Of a stretch of 64,000 nucleotides of DNA, positions 10,301 through 20,168 are shown one piece after another. Position 1 is the stretch's first letter; each line of letters opens with the position of its first letter. The notes under the pieces are model-generated. The model was not told the origin of the DNA, made no database searches, and was given only the letters and a program-made list of their open reading frames with translations. This stretch comes from Flectonema sp. DT1601 (taxonomy: Eukaryota > Euglenozoa > Diplonemea > Diplonemida > Diplonemidae). The DNA is taken from assembly GCA_964019425.1 (NCBI GenBank), contig OZ025833.1:721226-785225 (forward strand). Reading direction: 5' to 3'. The translations under genes were made by a program, and so were the position numbers.

Positions 10301-12466
10301 TAAACACTTGTTATCTTCGTATAATAAACTTTTTAAAAAAAAATAAAAAAAAATAATTATTTTAATCCGTTTAGATATGTTGTTTGTTTTAGTTTGCTGC
10401 ATTTGCTTTAAACCGTTTTATCGTTCACACCGTCACTAAGGAACCAGTAGTCTTATGTAATTGCAACAAGAAGACAAAACAAGTTGATTCCAGTGGAGGG
10501 TTTTTTTTTTTTTTTTCAATCAACAAAAAAAGAGACTTTTTTTATTAAAACTAAACAAGTTTTATTAAAATTAATAAAAAAAACATCCTCAAATTTGGAT
10601 CTTATTGTTGGTTTGAAGTCTAAAGTAGCGTTCAAACCATCTTCGAAGCTTCGAAAGGTGAAAGGCGGCTGTTTTACTGTGCTGCTGTTGCTGCTGCTGC
10701 TGCTCAGCAGTCGAGAGGTGGAAGTGTCGAAGGTTTCCTTGTTTTCCTTTTCGTAATTCTGTCAAAAAAAGACCTCTTTTGTTATTTTTGTTAATTATTT
10801 TTTTTAACTTCCCTTTCTCAAAAAAAAAAAAAAGAAGACTTTTTCACGTTGGCATGCAGTGTTCTCATGCAAGCTTTCGATCTCTATCCACCCTGTCATC
10901 AAAGAGTTCTTGAAAAGGAGGAGTAGTGATCCTCTTGTTCTCCCACCTTTTCCTTAGTTGTTTTTAATAGCGACTCAGACAACTTGGTCGCTTTTTAAGC
11001 ATCAAGAAGTTCGACTCAAGGGTGAGGTGAAATGAAAGGTACGAGAAAAAAGATAAAAAAGAAGTCTCCGAAATCGGAGCATTTCATCCCTCCATTTAGA
11101 TTCCCCTCCTAATTATTCCTTTTTTTAATTGTATTCAGTCTTTTTTATTTTTTTTGTGTTACTTATTATTGAAAAATGAAAAAACAGAAAAATAGAATTT
11201 AAAAAAAAAAAAAAAAATTAAAAAAAAAACAAAAAACTGGTCAGGTTAATCTTTTTTTTTAAATTTTCTTTTTTTTTTTGTTGTTAATTACTTCTTTTTT
11301 CCCCAACCCTGACAACCCTATTTATTAGTTCTCTACTTCATTCCTTCCCAATACATAATTAGCTTTTTTTAGACGAAGGGTAAGAGGAAACAAAAAAACT
11401 AAAATCATAACAAGTAACAAGTGTTTCAGGTTAGGAACCAACTTGTACTCTAGTTCTGCAATCGTCGCGATTGGATCCTTACTGATGCGGGCTACCCAAA
11501 CCCCTCGTAGTCATCAGTTTGTATTTTGCTAAATTAACTAGTTCGTGCCGAAATGGCTTTATTTTTGTTGTTCATGTCGAAATTGTACTCTACTTTTTTA
11601 ATGGAAAAGATAGCGCTTTTTTTTCTTCTTGGCAAATGTTTCTTTTTTGTTCTTTTTTTCACTTCGTCGATTTGTACCTGTTTTTTAGTCATTCTTGCCA
11701 TCAATTACTAATTTTTAAAAAACTTTTTTTTTTTTTTCATTTTAACCCCCCTCGTCCATTCCTTCCCACCCATAGAAAAACGCATAGCATGTATGGGATC
11801 CTATCGATACCAAGTGTGGTCCTTTTACATAGTTGGTGAACCCCATTTCACTTCTTGGTCACCCATAGAAGATGCATAAACCTTTTGAAGAAGGGAGAAA
11901 AATAAAAAATAAAAATAGAGTGAAGTGTAGTCGGGTTTGACAAAATTTATCGTCAACACTCACATGCACTATGCCACGTTTTTTTTTTTTTCAATCCTGT
12001 TATTTGCTGTTGGTGTACAGCAGTATTTATTATTGTTATTATTATTTTTCTTTCTTTCTGAATTCTTTTTTTTTTTTTTTTTTTTTAATTTTTTAAATAA
12101 TTGTTAAAATTGCCACTCGTCCACTATTCACACCCAATCCACCATTTTCCCTTTTCCCTCATTGTTATTTCCTCTGAAAAAAATAAATGAAAAAGAAATA
12201 CACGGAATAGAATCATTAAAGAAGTTCAAGATAACGGTCGGCTTCGTATTCACAAATATTGTATTCTTCTTTTATTCTGGATCACAGGTTTTTGATGGTC
12301 AACATACGGAGAAGAACCTATTGCACAGTTACCCCCCCCGGCATCACCATAGGTCACTGTTATCTTTAACAGATTGTTATGCCCAGTTAATGATGTGTTT
12401 TTTTTTAAGTTAGATTTCTTTTTTTCAGCTTACTTTCTCCAGACAGGCAACACCCACACTCAAGAA
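10301..12466. other. long intergenic region, no gene recognised
   Basis: About 2.2 kb between two + strand genes, rich in A and T runs. No frame here has a convincing composition. A perfect 7-bp inverted pair (ACTGATG/CATCAGT) encloses a short loop near 11480-11518. A stretch at 11800-11850 (ATGGGATCCTATCGATACCAA, then GAACCCCATT) partly resembles 30770-30840 in the mobile region, so a very old element remnant is possible. The acceptors for the next gene are at its right end. Confidence 0.5.
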
Positions 12467-13696
12467 ATGCCAATCATCGATCGTGAAAAGCTAACGGAAG
12501 GATTCATGAGCTACAAGTTAGACAGCAGTCAAATTATTTCAGAACGTCGCATCAGATTTTCTGAACACTCAACATGTCCAGAGAGGAGAGGAGACACGAT
12601 GTGGAGTAGTATTTGTAGTAATGGTGAAACGATATTTATTACAAGAAGTGGTGGCTTGTATGAAATAAATCATCAAAATGAAGGAGAAATGCAGTTCCGA
12701 ACAGTAGCGAAATTAGAGGGAAGTCGACCAGCTGCCATCATTCAAACAGAGACGTCGATCTCAACTTTTTGTGGAAATAATTTTTCAATTTTTTCATCGA
12801 CTGGGAATCACGAATCGTGTCTTTTGGATGCGAACATCCCTCCGTCGACAAATACTTTGCTATCCAACTCTGATCGTCACTTACTGTTTTATAAGATTAC
12901 TGGAAACCCACCAGACTTTAGTCAGTCTGTGTGGTTCTCTTCAACTGAAGGTATTTCTTGTATTGAAATCCCTTTGAACGATGTCTTGTTAGATCCAAGT
13001 GACGGAGTTATCCAAGGAATGATAATTGATGGGTGTTATGTTTTAATTATATTGCAATCTATTTCGGAAGACGACTCTCTAGACAGGTACATGGTTGCAT
13101 TTGAGATTCGAGAGAGCACAGAAACGGATTCAAAACTTTCATACAGCGTGATGGAAGTGGATGCGGATACTCTTTCGATATTTCAAATAGAAGAAAATAC
13201 TAAAAGAGTACTAATGCGATACGGTGATGATTTGGCTGTTTGCAGACCGTTTGTATCGGAAGTCGTATTCGAAGGTGTTGCAAAAAAGAAGATTACTTTC
13301 GCTCACGAAGAACAGTTACCCGGAATGGGTTTAATATCCTCGTCTCGACCGAGGTGTTGTCGACTTGTCCTCTCAAGTAACGGAATGAGTTCATTCGCTT
13401 ACTCATTTGTCGCTCTTATTGAAGACTGTTGTGTCACAGTCTTCTCGAGGCTTTCTCCAAAATCTACTTTCGGATCTCAAATCTTCCTCCGGTTCGATTC
13501 TCTTACAACGGGCTGTTCTTTTAGAAAACCCACAGTGGGAGGGAACATTGAACTGTTGGTGTCATCACTGACTGAATTTCATCAAATAAAATTAAATGAG
13601 CCGAAGGCTAGCGATAGTTGTACCACTGAAAAGATTTTGAGTGAAGAGGAAGAGCGCAGGATCGCAGCTGTGCTGTCGGCGAATGCTGACTGGTAG
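12467..13696 (+). CDS. 409-aa protein of unknown function
   Basis: The ATG (MPIIDREKL) lies downstream of three closely spaced AGs (12427-12428, 12441-12442, 12445-12446), the first after a T-rich tract, so the leader is 20-38 nt. The frame is open upstream but through poly-T, so that part is UTR. The protein is mostly beta-strand-like with Gly/Ser/Asn turns (SNGETIFITRSGGLYEI, SSTEGISCIEIPL), suggesting a seven-bladed propeller or similar beta-rich fold. It has no transmembrane segment and ends in a charged helix (SEEEERRIAAVLSANADW). I cannot assign a family; a WD40-like propeller, nucleoporin or intraflagellar component would be guesses. Confidence 0.7.
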   Translation: MPIIDREKLTEGFMSYKLDSSQIISERRIRFSEHSTCPERRGDTMWSSICSNGETIFITRSGGLYEINHQNEGEMQFRTVAKLEGSRPAAIIQTETSISTFCGNNFSIFSSTGNHESCLLDANIPPSTNTLLSNSDRHLLFYKITGNPPDFSQSVWFSSTEGISCIEIPLNDVLLDPSDGVIQGMIIDGCYVLIILQSISEDDSLDRYMVAFEIRESTETDSKLSYSVMEVDADTLSIFQIEENTKRVLMRYGDDLAVCRPFVSEVVFEGVAKKKITFAHEEQLPGMGLISSSRPRCCRLVLSSNGMSSFAYSFVALIEDCCVTVFSRLSPKSTFGSQIFLRFDSLTTGCSFRKPTVGGNIELLVSSLTEFHQIKLNEPKASDSCTTEKILSEEEERRIAAVLSANADW

Positions 13697-14072
13697 TTCT
13701 CTTGTTCTGAGGCTTTAGTTTAGTAAGTAGGTATTAGCCTGCTCACTAATGTTGTTATTGTTATTCGTAACTGACCTCTATTAGTTGATTATTAAGGATT
13801 GATTGCAAACTATTTCATTTCTTCCCCCTGTCAGGGAATAAGTTCATTGGAAAGTCCAATGTGACGTTTAACTGAGGGGGGGACAATATAATTACACGAT
13901 TGTGTTGTTTTCGGACCTCTACCTAATTAAGCTTTTGACACCCTGTAATGACAGTGTGGACAGATTCTTCACACTAAGGTGCCAGATTCGTGTCAGCTAC
14001 ACGGAGGGTTTTAGTCAGTCCCATTGGTTAATCTTTACTTTAATTTTGTCCTCACAGATCTCAAAACAGCAA

Positions 14073-14564
14073 ATGGGTAAACGTAAAGGACGTGGTACTG
14101 CTGCAAAGGCGAACGACTTGCCATGGTGGGCAAAGTATTTTAAACACAACCAACACCCGGATACCATTGTAGTCGGAGCTCGTGTCATAGCTGCGATATT
14201 GCTGTTGTGTTTTGCGATAACAGGATATATGTTGGGACAGGATTCAGAGTTTAAGGTAGGCGACTTAATTGTAACAACCGAAACATTTATCATCCGTGAA
14301 AGTGGTGACCAGTTCGAACCCGGGACGCAGGGTATTGTCGTTCGAGTTCCCGGGGACGACGATGAGAATTCCCCGGCCGTGGTCCGCATCAGAGACATTG
14401 CATTCGACGCTCCCAGTGGTGGTCGCATAGTTCTTAGAGACTCTCCGCAGGGACTAAAAGCGATCGAAGAAAAGAATCATCGCAATGAAGCAGCTGTTCG
14501 ACAAAAAGAAGTTCTTGAGAAGGAGGCGGAAGAGTTCGTTGAGCAGATGGAGGAAGAGTTGTAA
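14073..14564 (+). CDS. small single-pass membrane protein with an SH3-like domain
   Basis: 163 aa from the ATG 15 nt after a trans-splice acceptor (TTTGTCCTCACAG, AG 14056-14057); the longer open frame upstream lies before the acceptor and is rejected. A basic N-terminus (MGKRKGRG) is followed by one membrane segment at about residues 37-57 (VIAAILLLCFAITGYML), then a beta-rich domain (KVGDLIVTTETFIIRESG, GTQGIVVRVPGDD, VVRIRDI) and a charged C-terminal helix (KEVLEKEAEEFVEQMEEEL). The positive-inside rule suggests an N-terminus in the cytosol and a soluble domain in the ER lumen or outside. No homologue recognised. Confidence 0.7.
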   Translation: MGKRKGRGTAAKANDLPWWAKYFKHNQHPDTIVVGARVIAAILLLCFAITGYMLGQDSEFKVGDLIVTTETFIIRESGDQFEPGTQGIVVRVPGDDDENSPAVVRIRDIAFDAPSGGRIVLRDSPQGLKAIEEKNHRNEAAVRQKEVLEKEAEEFVEQMEEEL

Positions 14565-15131
14565 ATAACTTTACACATCCTCACCGCCCTCACTATCTGA
14601 CCTCATTAGTGATTAGTCACACCATGGCGGCAGCCGCTAATTTCTGACTACCTCGTGACTGTTAGCAGAGTGAGCTTACGAATCAGAAAGGAAGCTTTCG
14701 CACTGTCACAACAACAACAGTAGTTGTGTTTCCACTCGTTGTAAATACGCTTTGAAAATTCGGCTGGTTCGCAAAAACAGTACCATTGCTGTTTTTGACC
14801 TTTTTCTTAAATTTCATTTTTCTGCTCTCAACATTTCGTATTCCTACGGAGTACTGATATTCGCACTTTAGTTTTGTTTTCGTCCTTTGCCGACCGCTCG
14901 ATGCCTGTCGCAGTCGCAGGCAAGATTGAAAACTGAGTTGAGTGCGCGATTTGTGACTGGTGCTGCTTATCAATTATGGCAGACCCTCTCTGATTGAACA
15001 AATAATTAAACGGCTGCTGTTTGTTATCAAATTTTTAACATCCAAGTGAACCAGAAATAATAAAAATGGAGGACTGGGGATGAGATTGAAATCACCATAA
15101 TAACATTCATTCCCCCACAGGATTACATAAC
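14565..15131. other. intergenic spacer
   Basis: 567 bp with no convincing coding frame. It holds the presumed 3' UTR of the membrane-protein gene and, at its right edge, the strong acceptor CATTCCCCCACAG (AG 15119-15120), 11 nt before the lyase ATG. Confidence 0.55.
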
Positions 15132-16378
15132 ATGATGAGAAGAACTATTTCACTGGCAGCGAAGCCAGTTATGCAGATTGTGGAATGTCCTCGAGATGCG
15201 ATGCAAGGTTTACCTAACTTTGTAGCAACTGATGACAAGATAAGATATATTAATAAGTTGTTGAAAGTTGGATTTCACACAATTGATTTTGGAAGCTTCG
15301 TATCTGCTCCTGCTGTCCCTCAAATGAGAGACACCGTAGATGTTTTGAAAGGACTGGACCTTAAGAACACCAACTCAGAACTGTTAGCAGTCGTTTGCAA
15401 CAAACGAGGAGCAGAAGCAGCAGCAGAACACCCTGAAATCCATTGCATGGGATTCCCTCTCTCGATGTCTGAAGAATTTCAAAGACGAAACACCAGAAGA
15501 TCAATTGACGACGCGATGGACGTATTGAAAGACATGAAAGCAATTTGCGATAAATCAAACAAAAAATTAGTAACTTACATATCTATGGCTTTTGGTAACC
15601 CTTACGGTGAGGAGTACAGTCCTGAATACGTATCCAAATTCGTTAAAAGAGTTAGCGACTTGGGAGTAGACATAATATCACTCGCTGATACTGTTGGATG
15701 TGGTTCTGCTGATGGGATTGGTAATCTGTTTCAGGAAATAGTTCCAAAATATCCCGACGTCGTCATCGGTGCTCACCTTCACAGCAATAGCGCCACAGCT
15801 CCTGAAAAGATCGCTGCAGCTATCGCTTCTGGGTGTACTCGAATTGATGGAGCGATTGGTGGTATGGGTGGCTGTCCATTCGCAGAGTCTGCTCTGATTG
15901 GTAATGTTCCAACCGAATCGATAATTGCACAATGTGATCGACAGGGAATTGAACTGGGGCTCAATAGGGACATCTTTCAAGAAGCTCATCATATCAAACA
16001 TGAGCTCTTTGGTGTTGCTGTCAGTGAGATGATTCTTCAGTGTTACGTTGGTATGATTTTCTCTATTTTCTTTATTTTGTTTCCCAGTTTAGTAGTGGCA
16101 GTGTGTTATCACAAAAACAAACAGGTGACGATGTTGCTTTCCGTCAGCTTTGTGAATCTCATTTCCAAGATGCCGATACTAACAGAGATGGGAGGCTCTC
16201 AAGAGAAGAGTTCACAAGTTCTGTTGAACGTGTTGTTGAGGAACTCGGAGAAAATCCAGTTGGTGAAAATAAATTAAACAAACTCTGGGCGTCAGCTGAT
16301 CTCGAGGGAGGAATGTCTTTCGACACCTACTGCAACTTAGCACGTGAGAAACTACTAAAGAGAATGGCCAGTGCGTAG
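15132..16378 (+). CDS. HMGCL: HMG-CoA lyase fused to an EF-hand domain
   Basis: Exons 15132-16050 and 16125-16378, joined across a 74-bp GTATGA...ACAG intron, encode 390 aa. Residues 13 to about 300 are an HMG-CoA lyase TIM barrel: PRDAMQ with the catalytic Arg21 and Asp22, the metal-binding His-x-His at 215/217 (AHLHSN), and the signature GGMGGCPF with Cys248 on the active-site loop. The enzyme splits HMG-CoA into acetyl-CoA and acetoacetate in leucine breakdown and ketogenesis, normally in mitochondria; the N-terminus (MMRRTISLAAKP) could be a short import signal. Exon 2 adds about 84 aa with one canonical EF-hand loop (DTNRDGRLSREE, residues 324-335) and a second, weaker one. The splice restores the frame exactly (V-G-D-D), so the fusion is probably real and suggests calcium control, which is an inference. 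Confidence 0.88.
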
Positions 16379-16952
16379 GTCTTCTTCAACACGCTGTGGA
16401 ACCTAATCAAAAAAGAAAAAAAAAGATCGTTTTGGCAAAACAATACACGTTTGTTTTCCTTATAAGTCTGTCGTGTCTGTTACAAGTTTGATCTGAACTT
16501 AGTTTAGGTCAATTATTTCATTAACGACTTGTTTGAGAACTAAATTAATTTTCGTTTCCCAACTCGTCATGTAATTAATAGCCTTATCGTAGTGGTGGGC
16601 GCTCGTTGCTTGGATCTTACATAGGCAGGATAAAGGTGTTGTAGTTGATATGTGTTTAGTTTTATTTTCTTCGTTCTTTCGTTCAGACTGCAAAAGGGTA
16701 AGCTTCCCTTTTTAGTGACCCCCAGTCGATATCGTACTCTTTAAAAAGAAAAAAAAAAAAACAAAAAAAAACGTATCGCCTCCCCGAAAAAAAAAAAAAA
16801 AAAACGTAGCAGAATTGGGCGACCTCCTGGATTTCCCCCCTCGAAACTTAACGGTCACTGAAGGATGGTAACTGTGAAGGATGGTTAAGAATTAAATGAG
16901 AATAATTAATAATAACTTCTTCCAGGAATGTGTCGAGTAGGAATCCTTTGAT
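16379..16952. other. intergenic spacer with A-runs
   Basis: 574 bp with poly-A tracts near 16745-16805 and no convincing coding frame. It ends with the acceptor CTTCTTCCAG (AG 16924-16925) and a 7-codon upstream ORF starting at 16928 in the leader of the next gene. Confidence 0.5.
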
Positions 16953-17807
16953 ATGTTTCAATTATTCGCGGCGATTACGTTAATCGTATCAACTAATGGG
17001 ATTGCCTTAAGAGAAGGTGGACTAGTTGACACCATTCACAGAGCACAGGAATGGGTCGTCGCTTTAGACGAAGCAGCTGCCAGAGTTGGTGAGAAATCCA
17101 TCTTGTCGGCTAAGAGTGCCGTTGATAGAAACGCCGATGCAAAACAAAGTCAAGCGATCAACTTATTCATGAGAAAGAAAGCAGCTGCACATGAAGAGGA
17201 AGGTGATATTAGAAAGGCTTTTGCAGACACAGCAGTTGGGCTGAAGGCGACAGAGATCGCGGAACGCTCGCTGGAAGTCGCTGAGATATTTCGAATTACA
17301 TCAGGCGTTGAGTCCTCTCACAAGAAGGAACTCAGCCATGCAGCTCGTATTGTAGAGAAGGCTGCTGCTGAGTGCACGGCTTTCCTCCACAGTCACGCCA
17401 CGGCAAACAACAGCATCTGTCCCTCACTAGAAACAGCACAGCATTGCTACAGTCACTTAACTGAAGGTATTGCTGTTGCTAAAGTTATTCATCCGAACTC
17501 TTACCCGGAATCACCTCCAGGTTGGAAACAACTGTGCGTTACTTCTTGGGGTTGCAGTCCCCGCATGTGCTGGTGCACGCAGGTAGAAAATCGAATACCT
17601 GGATTCTGTCTTTTCTTTAGATACGCAGCTGTGATCGTATTGTTAGGAATCTTCGTAGTCGGTGCTATTGTTTTGTTTGAATACGCTCGCAGACAGAAGC
17701 AGTGCAATGAAGACCTTCAGTATCAACTTGCGAAGTCTCCACTTCTCACTTCTGATGAGGACAGCCTCAGCATTCACTCTGCTGGTCTAAAATATGGATC
17801 GACGTAA
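16953..17807 (+). CDS. type I membrane protein with an alanine-rich helical ectodomain
   Basis: 284 aa. A signal peptide (LFAAITLIVSTNGIA, residues 3-17) is followed by about 150 residues of alanine- and glutamate-rich helix (WVVALDEAAARVGEKSIL, DTAVGLKATEIAERSLEVAE). A cysteine cluster at about residues 190-215 (CVTSWGCSPRMCWCTQ) precedes one transmembrane helix (YAAVIVLLGIFVVGAIVLFEYA, about 223-244) and a 40-aa cytosolic tail. A helical bundle on a single anchor is the general plan of many euglenozoan surface receptors (invariant surface glycoprotein or haemoglobin-receptor type), but I see no sequence match to any of them. The ATG is 27 nt after AG 16924-16925. Confidence 0.7.
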   Translation: MFQLFAAITLIVSTNGIALREGGLVDTIHRAQEWVVALDEAAARVGEKSILSAKSAVDRNADAKQSQAINLFMRKKAAAHEEEGDIRKAFADTAVGLKATEIAERSLEVAEIFRITSGVESSHKKELSHAARIVEKAAAECTAFLHSHATANNSICPSLETAQHCYSHLTEGIAVAKVIHPNSYPESPPGWKQLCVTSWGCSPRMCWCTQVENRIPGFCLFFRYAAVIVLLGIFVVGAIVLFEYARRQKQCNEDLQYQLAKSPLLTSDEDSLSIHSAGLKYGST

Positions 17808-18249
17808 TACAACTTGTGAACGCGTAACTTTCTTTGTATTTATAACATTCATACTTACTTTATATTAGTTGAATGTGGTGGTTTGTTCCAAAGTGTTTTT
17901 AACCTGACTCTTTTGCAAGGCATATTGACTGCCTGCTGTTGGAACTCATAGCCTGTTAATTCATAGTTAGTGTTAACTTATGTTTTTTTTTTTTTTTTTT
18001 TTTGTTAAAAAAAACTATTCAGTTTAAGAACTCGTTGTAAACTTTTGGAGGGAACAGTTTACTGTAATTTGTAATTAGAGATTTTATTTTATTTCTTTTT
18101 AATATTTTTTTTTAAAAAATCTTTTTCCTTCTACTCAAACCATTTGTGAAATCAAAACATGTAGTCGTGACTTTTCGTATACGCAAGTTCGAGTCCGTGT
18201 TGGGTATTTTTCCCCTCTTTTTCAAACTTAAAATCTCATATCAGGTACG

Positions 18250-19742
18250 ATGTCACTCATCAATGGTAAGGGTGCTCACTGCCTTAGTCGGCAGCGGAGA
18301 CACATAGGTAAACCAAGACATACGAACAGATCATTTTACGTATGTATTGTTCTTCATAAGGTGATTACGCGAATAGTTTTTTTTTTTTTATTCTCTTGTG
18401 CAACAAATAAAAAAAAACAGATTTTCGGGCCAAAATTAAAATCTGATTGGTTTGTTCGTTCTCCCTTGGAGCCATATTCATTCTCAATGAGATATGGTGT
18501 TGATAAGGGATTCTTTCATAGAGATAACTTTGCGGCAACAAGAATAAGTGGTAATCCGTGGGGATTCTTATACCCGGGGGGGAAGGTACAATCTCCAACA
18601 TGGCAGAGTGATGAGGGAATTGGTGCGACTGATATTACAGCAGATATCGGTGATATTAGAGTTGATTCGATGGCTTATGAAATGAAATTGCAACACAATC
18701 ACCCAGAGTTAAAATGGGACACTAAACCAACTCCGTGGGGTGAATTCGACTTCGACTACTCAAGTAGAATGGGAATGATGGGAGTAAAGGTTGGCCACAC
18801 TACACAAATTGATGATTTCGGTAACATGTTTAACGCTGCTATAATCTGGTGTCCAGATCAGCATATTCTCAATCACTTCACTCGTGAATCCGACGGTAGG
18901 TGCGGAATGACTCTCGCCTGCTACAATTCACATTCAGATCGGCCTTCCGGACTTAAAGATGCTTGCGCTCAGGCAGGCATTTCTCAGAAGAAACACAGCA
19001 AGTCTTTCAAAATCAGTGAAGACGCTTACATCCCTGTCGGTACTAAGATGGATGTACGACACTTCGTTCCTGGTCAATTAGTATGTATTATCACTACCAA
19101 ACCCCCTGGTCCTAATGTCCTAATGTCCTGATGAATTAAATTAGAAATCGAGGGAGCCTTCAGAATAACCCTTGGGGGTAACCAACAACACTACAACAGG
19201 TAAACACAACATCAAGAACGATTGAAAGAGGATTTCAAGGGGTAGTTAAAAGATGGGGTTTTAAGGGAGGAGCAACACGGTACGGACCTCACAGATCAAG
19301 AGCGTGGCATAGAAGACCTGGATCCCTAGCAACTGGAGAGGGTTGGGGAAAAATTCCAAAAGGAAGAAGAGGAGCTGGTCACATGGGAGGTCTAATGAGA
19401 CAACAATCTGGATGGGTTTGGAGAGTTGACTTCAAGAATCAATTAATTTATATTATTGGAAGAATCTCGGGTACTTTGGGTTCATTTATTACTTTAGAAG
19501 ACAGTTCAACCAGGAAATTCGACTACTGGTATGGAGCTCCACCATACCCAACATTCTCACCTCCTGAAGACGAAGACGTATCACAACTGACTTGGGAAGA
19601 GTGTCAGTTAGTAAGCAAATCGAGAATTGGATTTCCAAGTGACATGCACCAGATGCCTGCTCCAGAAGTTGTCGAAGCGAATCGTTACGCTGCTAAACAG
19701 ACTGAACTAATGAAGAATCAAGTTATTGATCTGAAATATTGA
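18250..19742 (+). CDS. MRPL3: mitochondrial large-subunit ribosomal protein uL3m
   Basis: Three exons (18250-18339, 18421-19080, 19200-19742), all in phase 0 with GTATGT donors and CAG acceptors, give 430 aa. The uL3 hallmarks are present: MGMMGVKVGHTTQIDDFGN (the family's GxKxGMTxxxDxxG), IPVGTKMDVRHFVPGQL (GTxLxxxHFxxGQ), VNTTSRTIERGFQGVVKRWGF and HMGG ahead of an RV strand. uL3 folds around LSU rRNA near the peptidyl-transferase centre. The long N-terminal extension rich in Arg and His, and the C-terminal extension of about 80 aa, indicate the mitochondrial rather than the cytosolic protein. The leader is only 5 nt (AG 18243-18244). Exon 1 is the least certain part, because two other GT sites exist in it but neither keeps the frame. 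Confidence 0.85.
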
Positions 19743-20168
19743 AACTTATAATGTTGTTTGGACTCTTTTATCATTCGGAAGGTCCGTCACAAAGTAGGTT
19801 AAGAAACGCTTTATGATTGTCGCTGTGTCTAAAATGAAATGTTCATTCCTTTACATCCGCCACAGTCATCTAGAAGAAAAAAAAAAAAAAAAGTCTACGG
19901 CAAAAAAGTAAATATCTGCTTTATATGAAGCGGATTCTCTGTTTCAGTAACAACTAAAAAAAAAAGATTAGGAAAAAGTGTTCCTTTTCAGTTTTTTTTT
20001 ATAGCAGATTGAGTGTTTTTTTCCGATTATTTTTCATTTTCACCCTTTCCGTGATCGGGGAAGGGGATGGTAGCTTGATTCATTTCCTTATTTATTTTTT
20101 AATTACTCAACACCGACAATTTAATATTTTCTTCCCTTTTCTTAACCCTCAGGATGACTATAAGTTGA
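19743..20168. other. intergenic spacer
   Basis: 426 bp, A/T-rich, with no coding frame I trust. It ends in the acceptor TTTTCTTAACCCTCAG (AG 20151-20152); a four-codon upstream ORF starts at 20154. Confidence 0.5.

Noticed and set aside
13902..14072. 57-codon upstream extension of the small membrane protein
   Set aside because: It begins at a non-ATG codon and precedes the acceptor at 14056-14057.
18150..18215. Possible tRNA (GTTCGAGTCC looks like a B box)
   Set aside because: No A box or foldable stems upstream.
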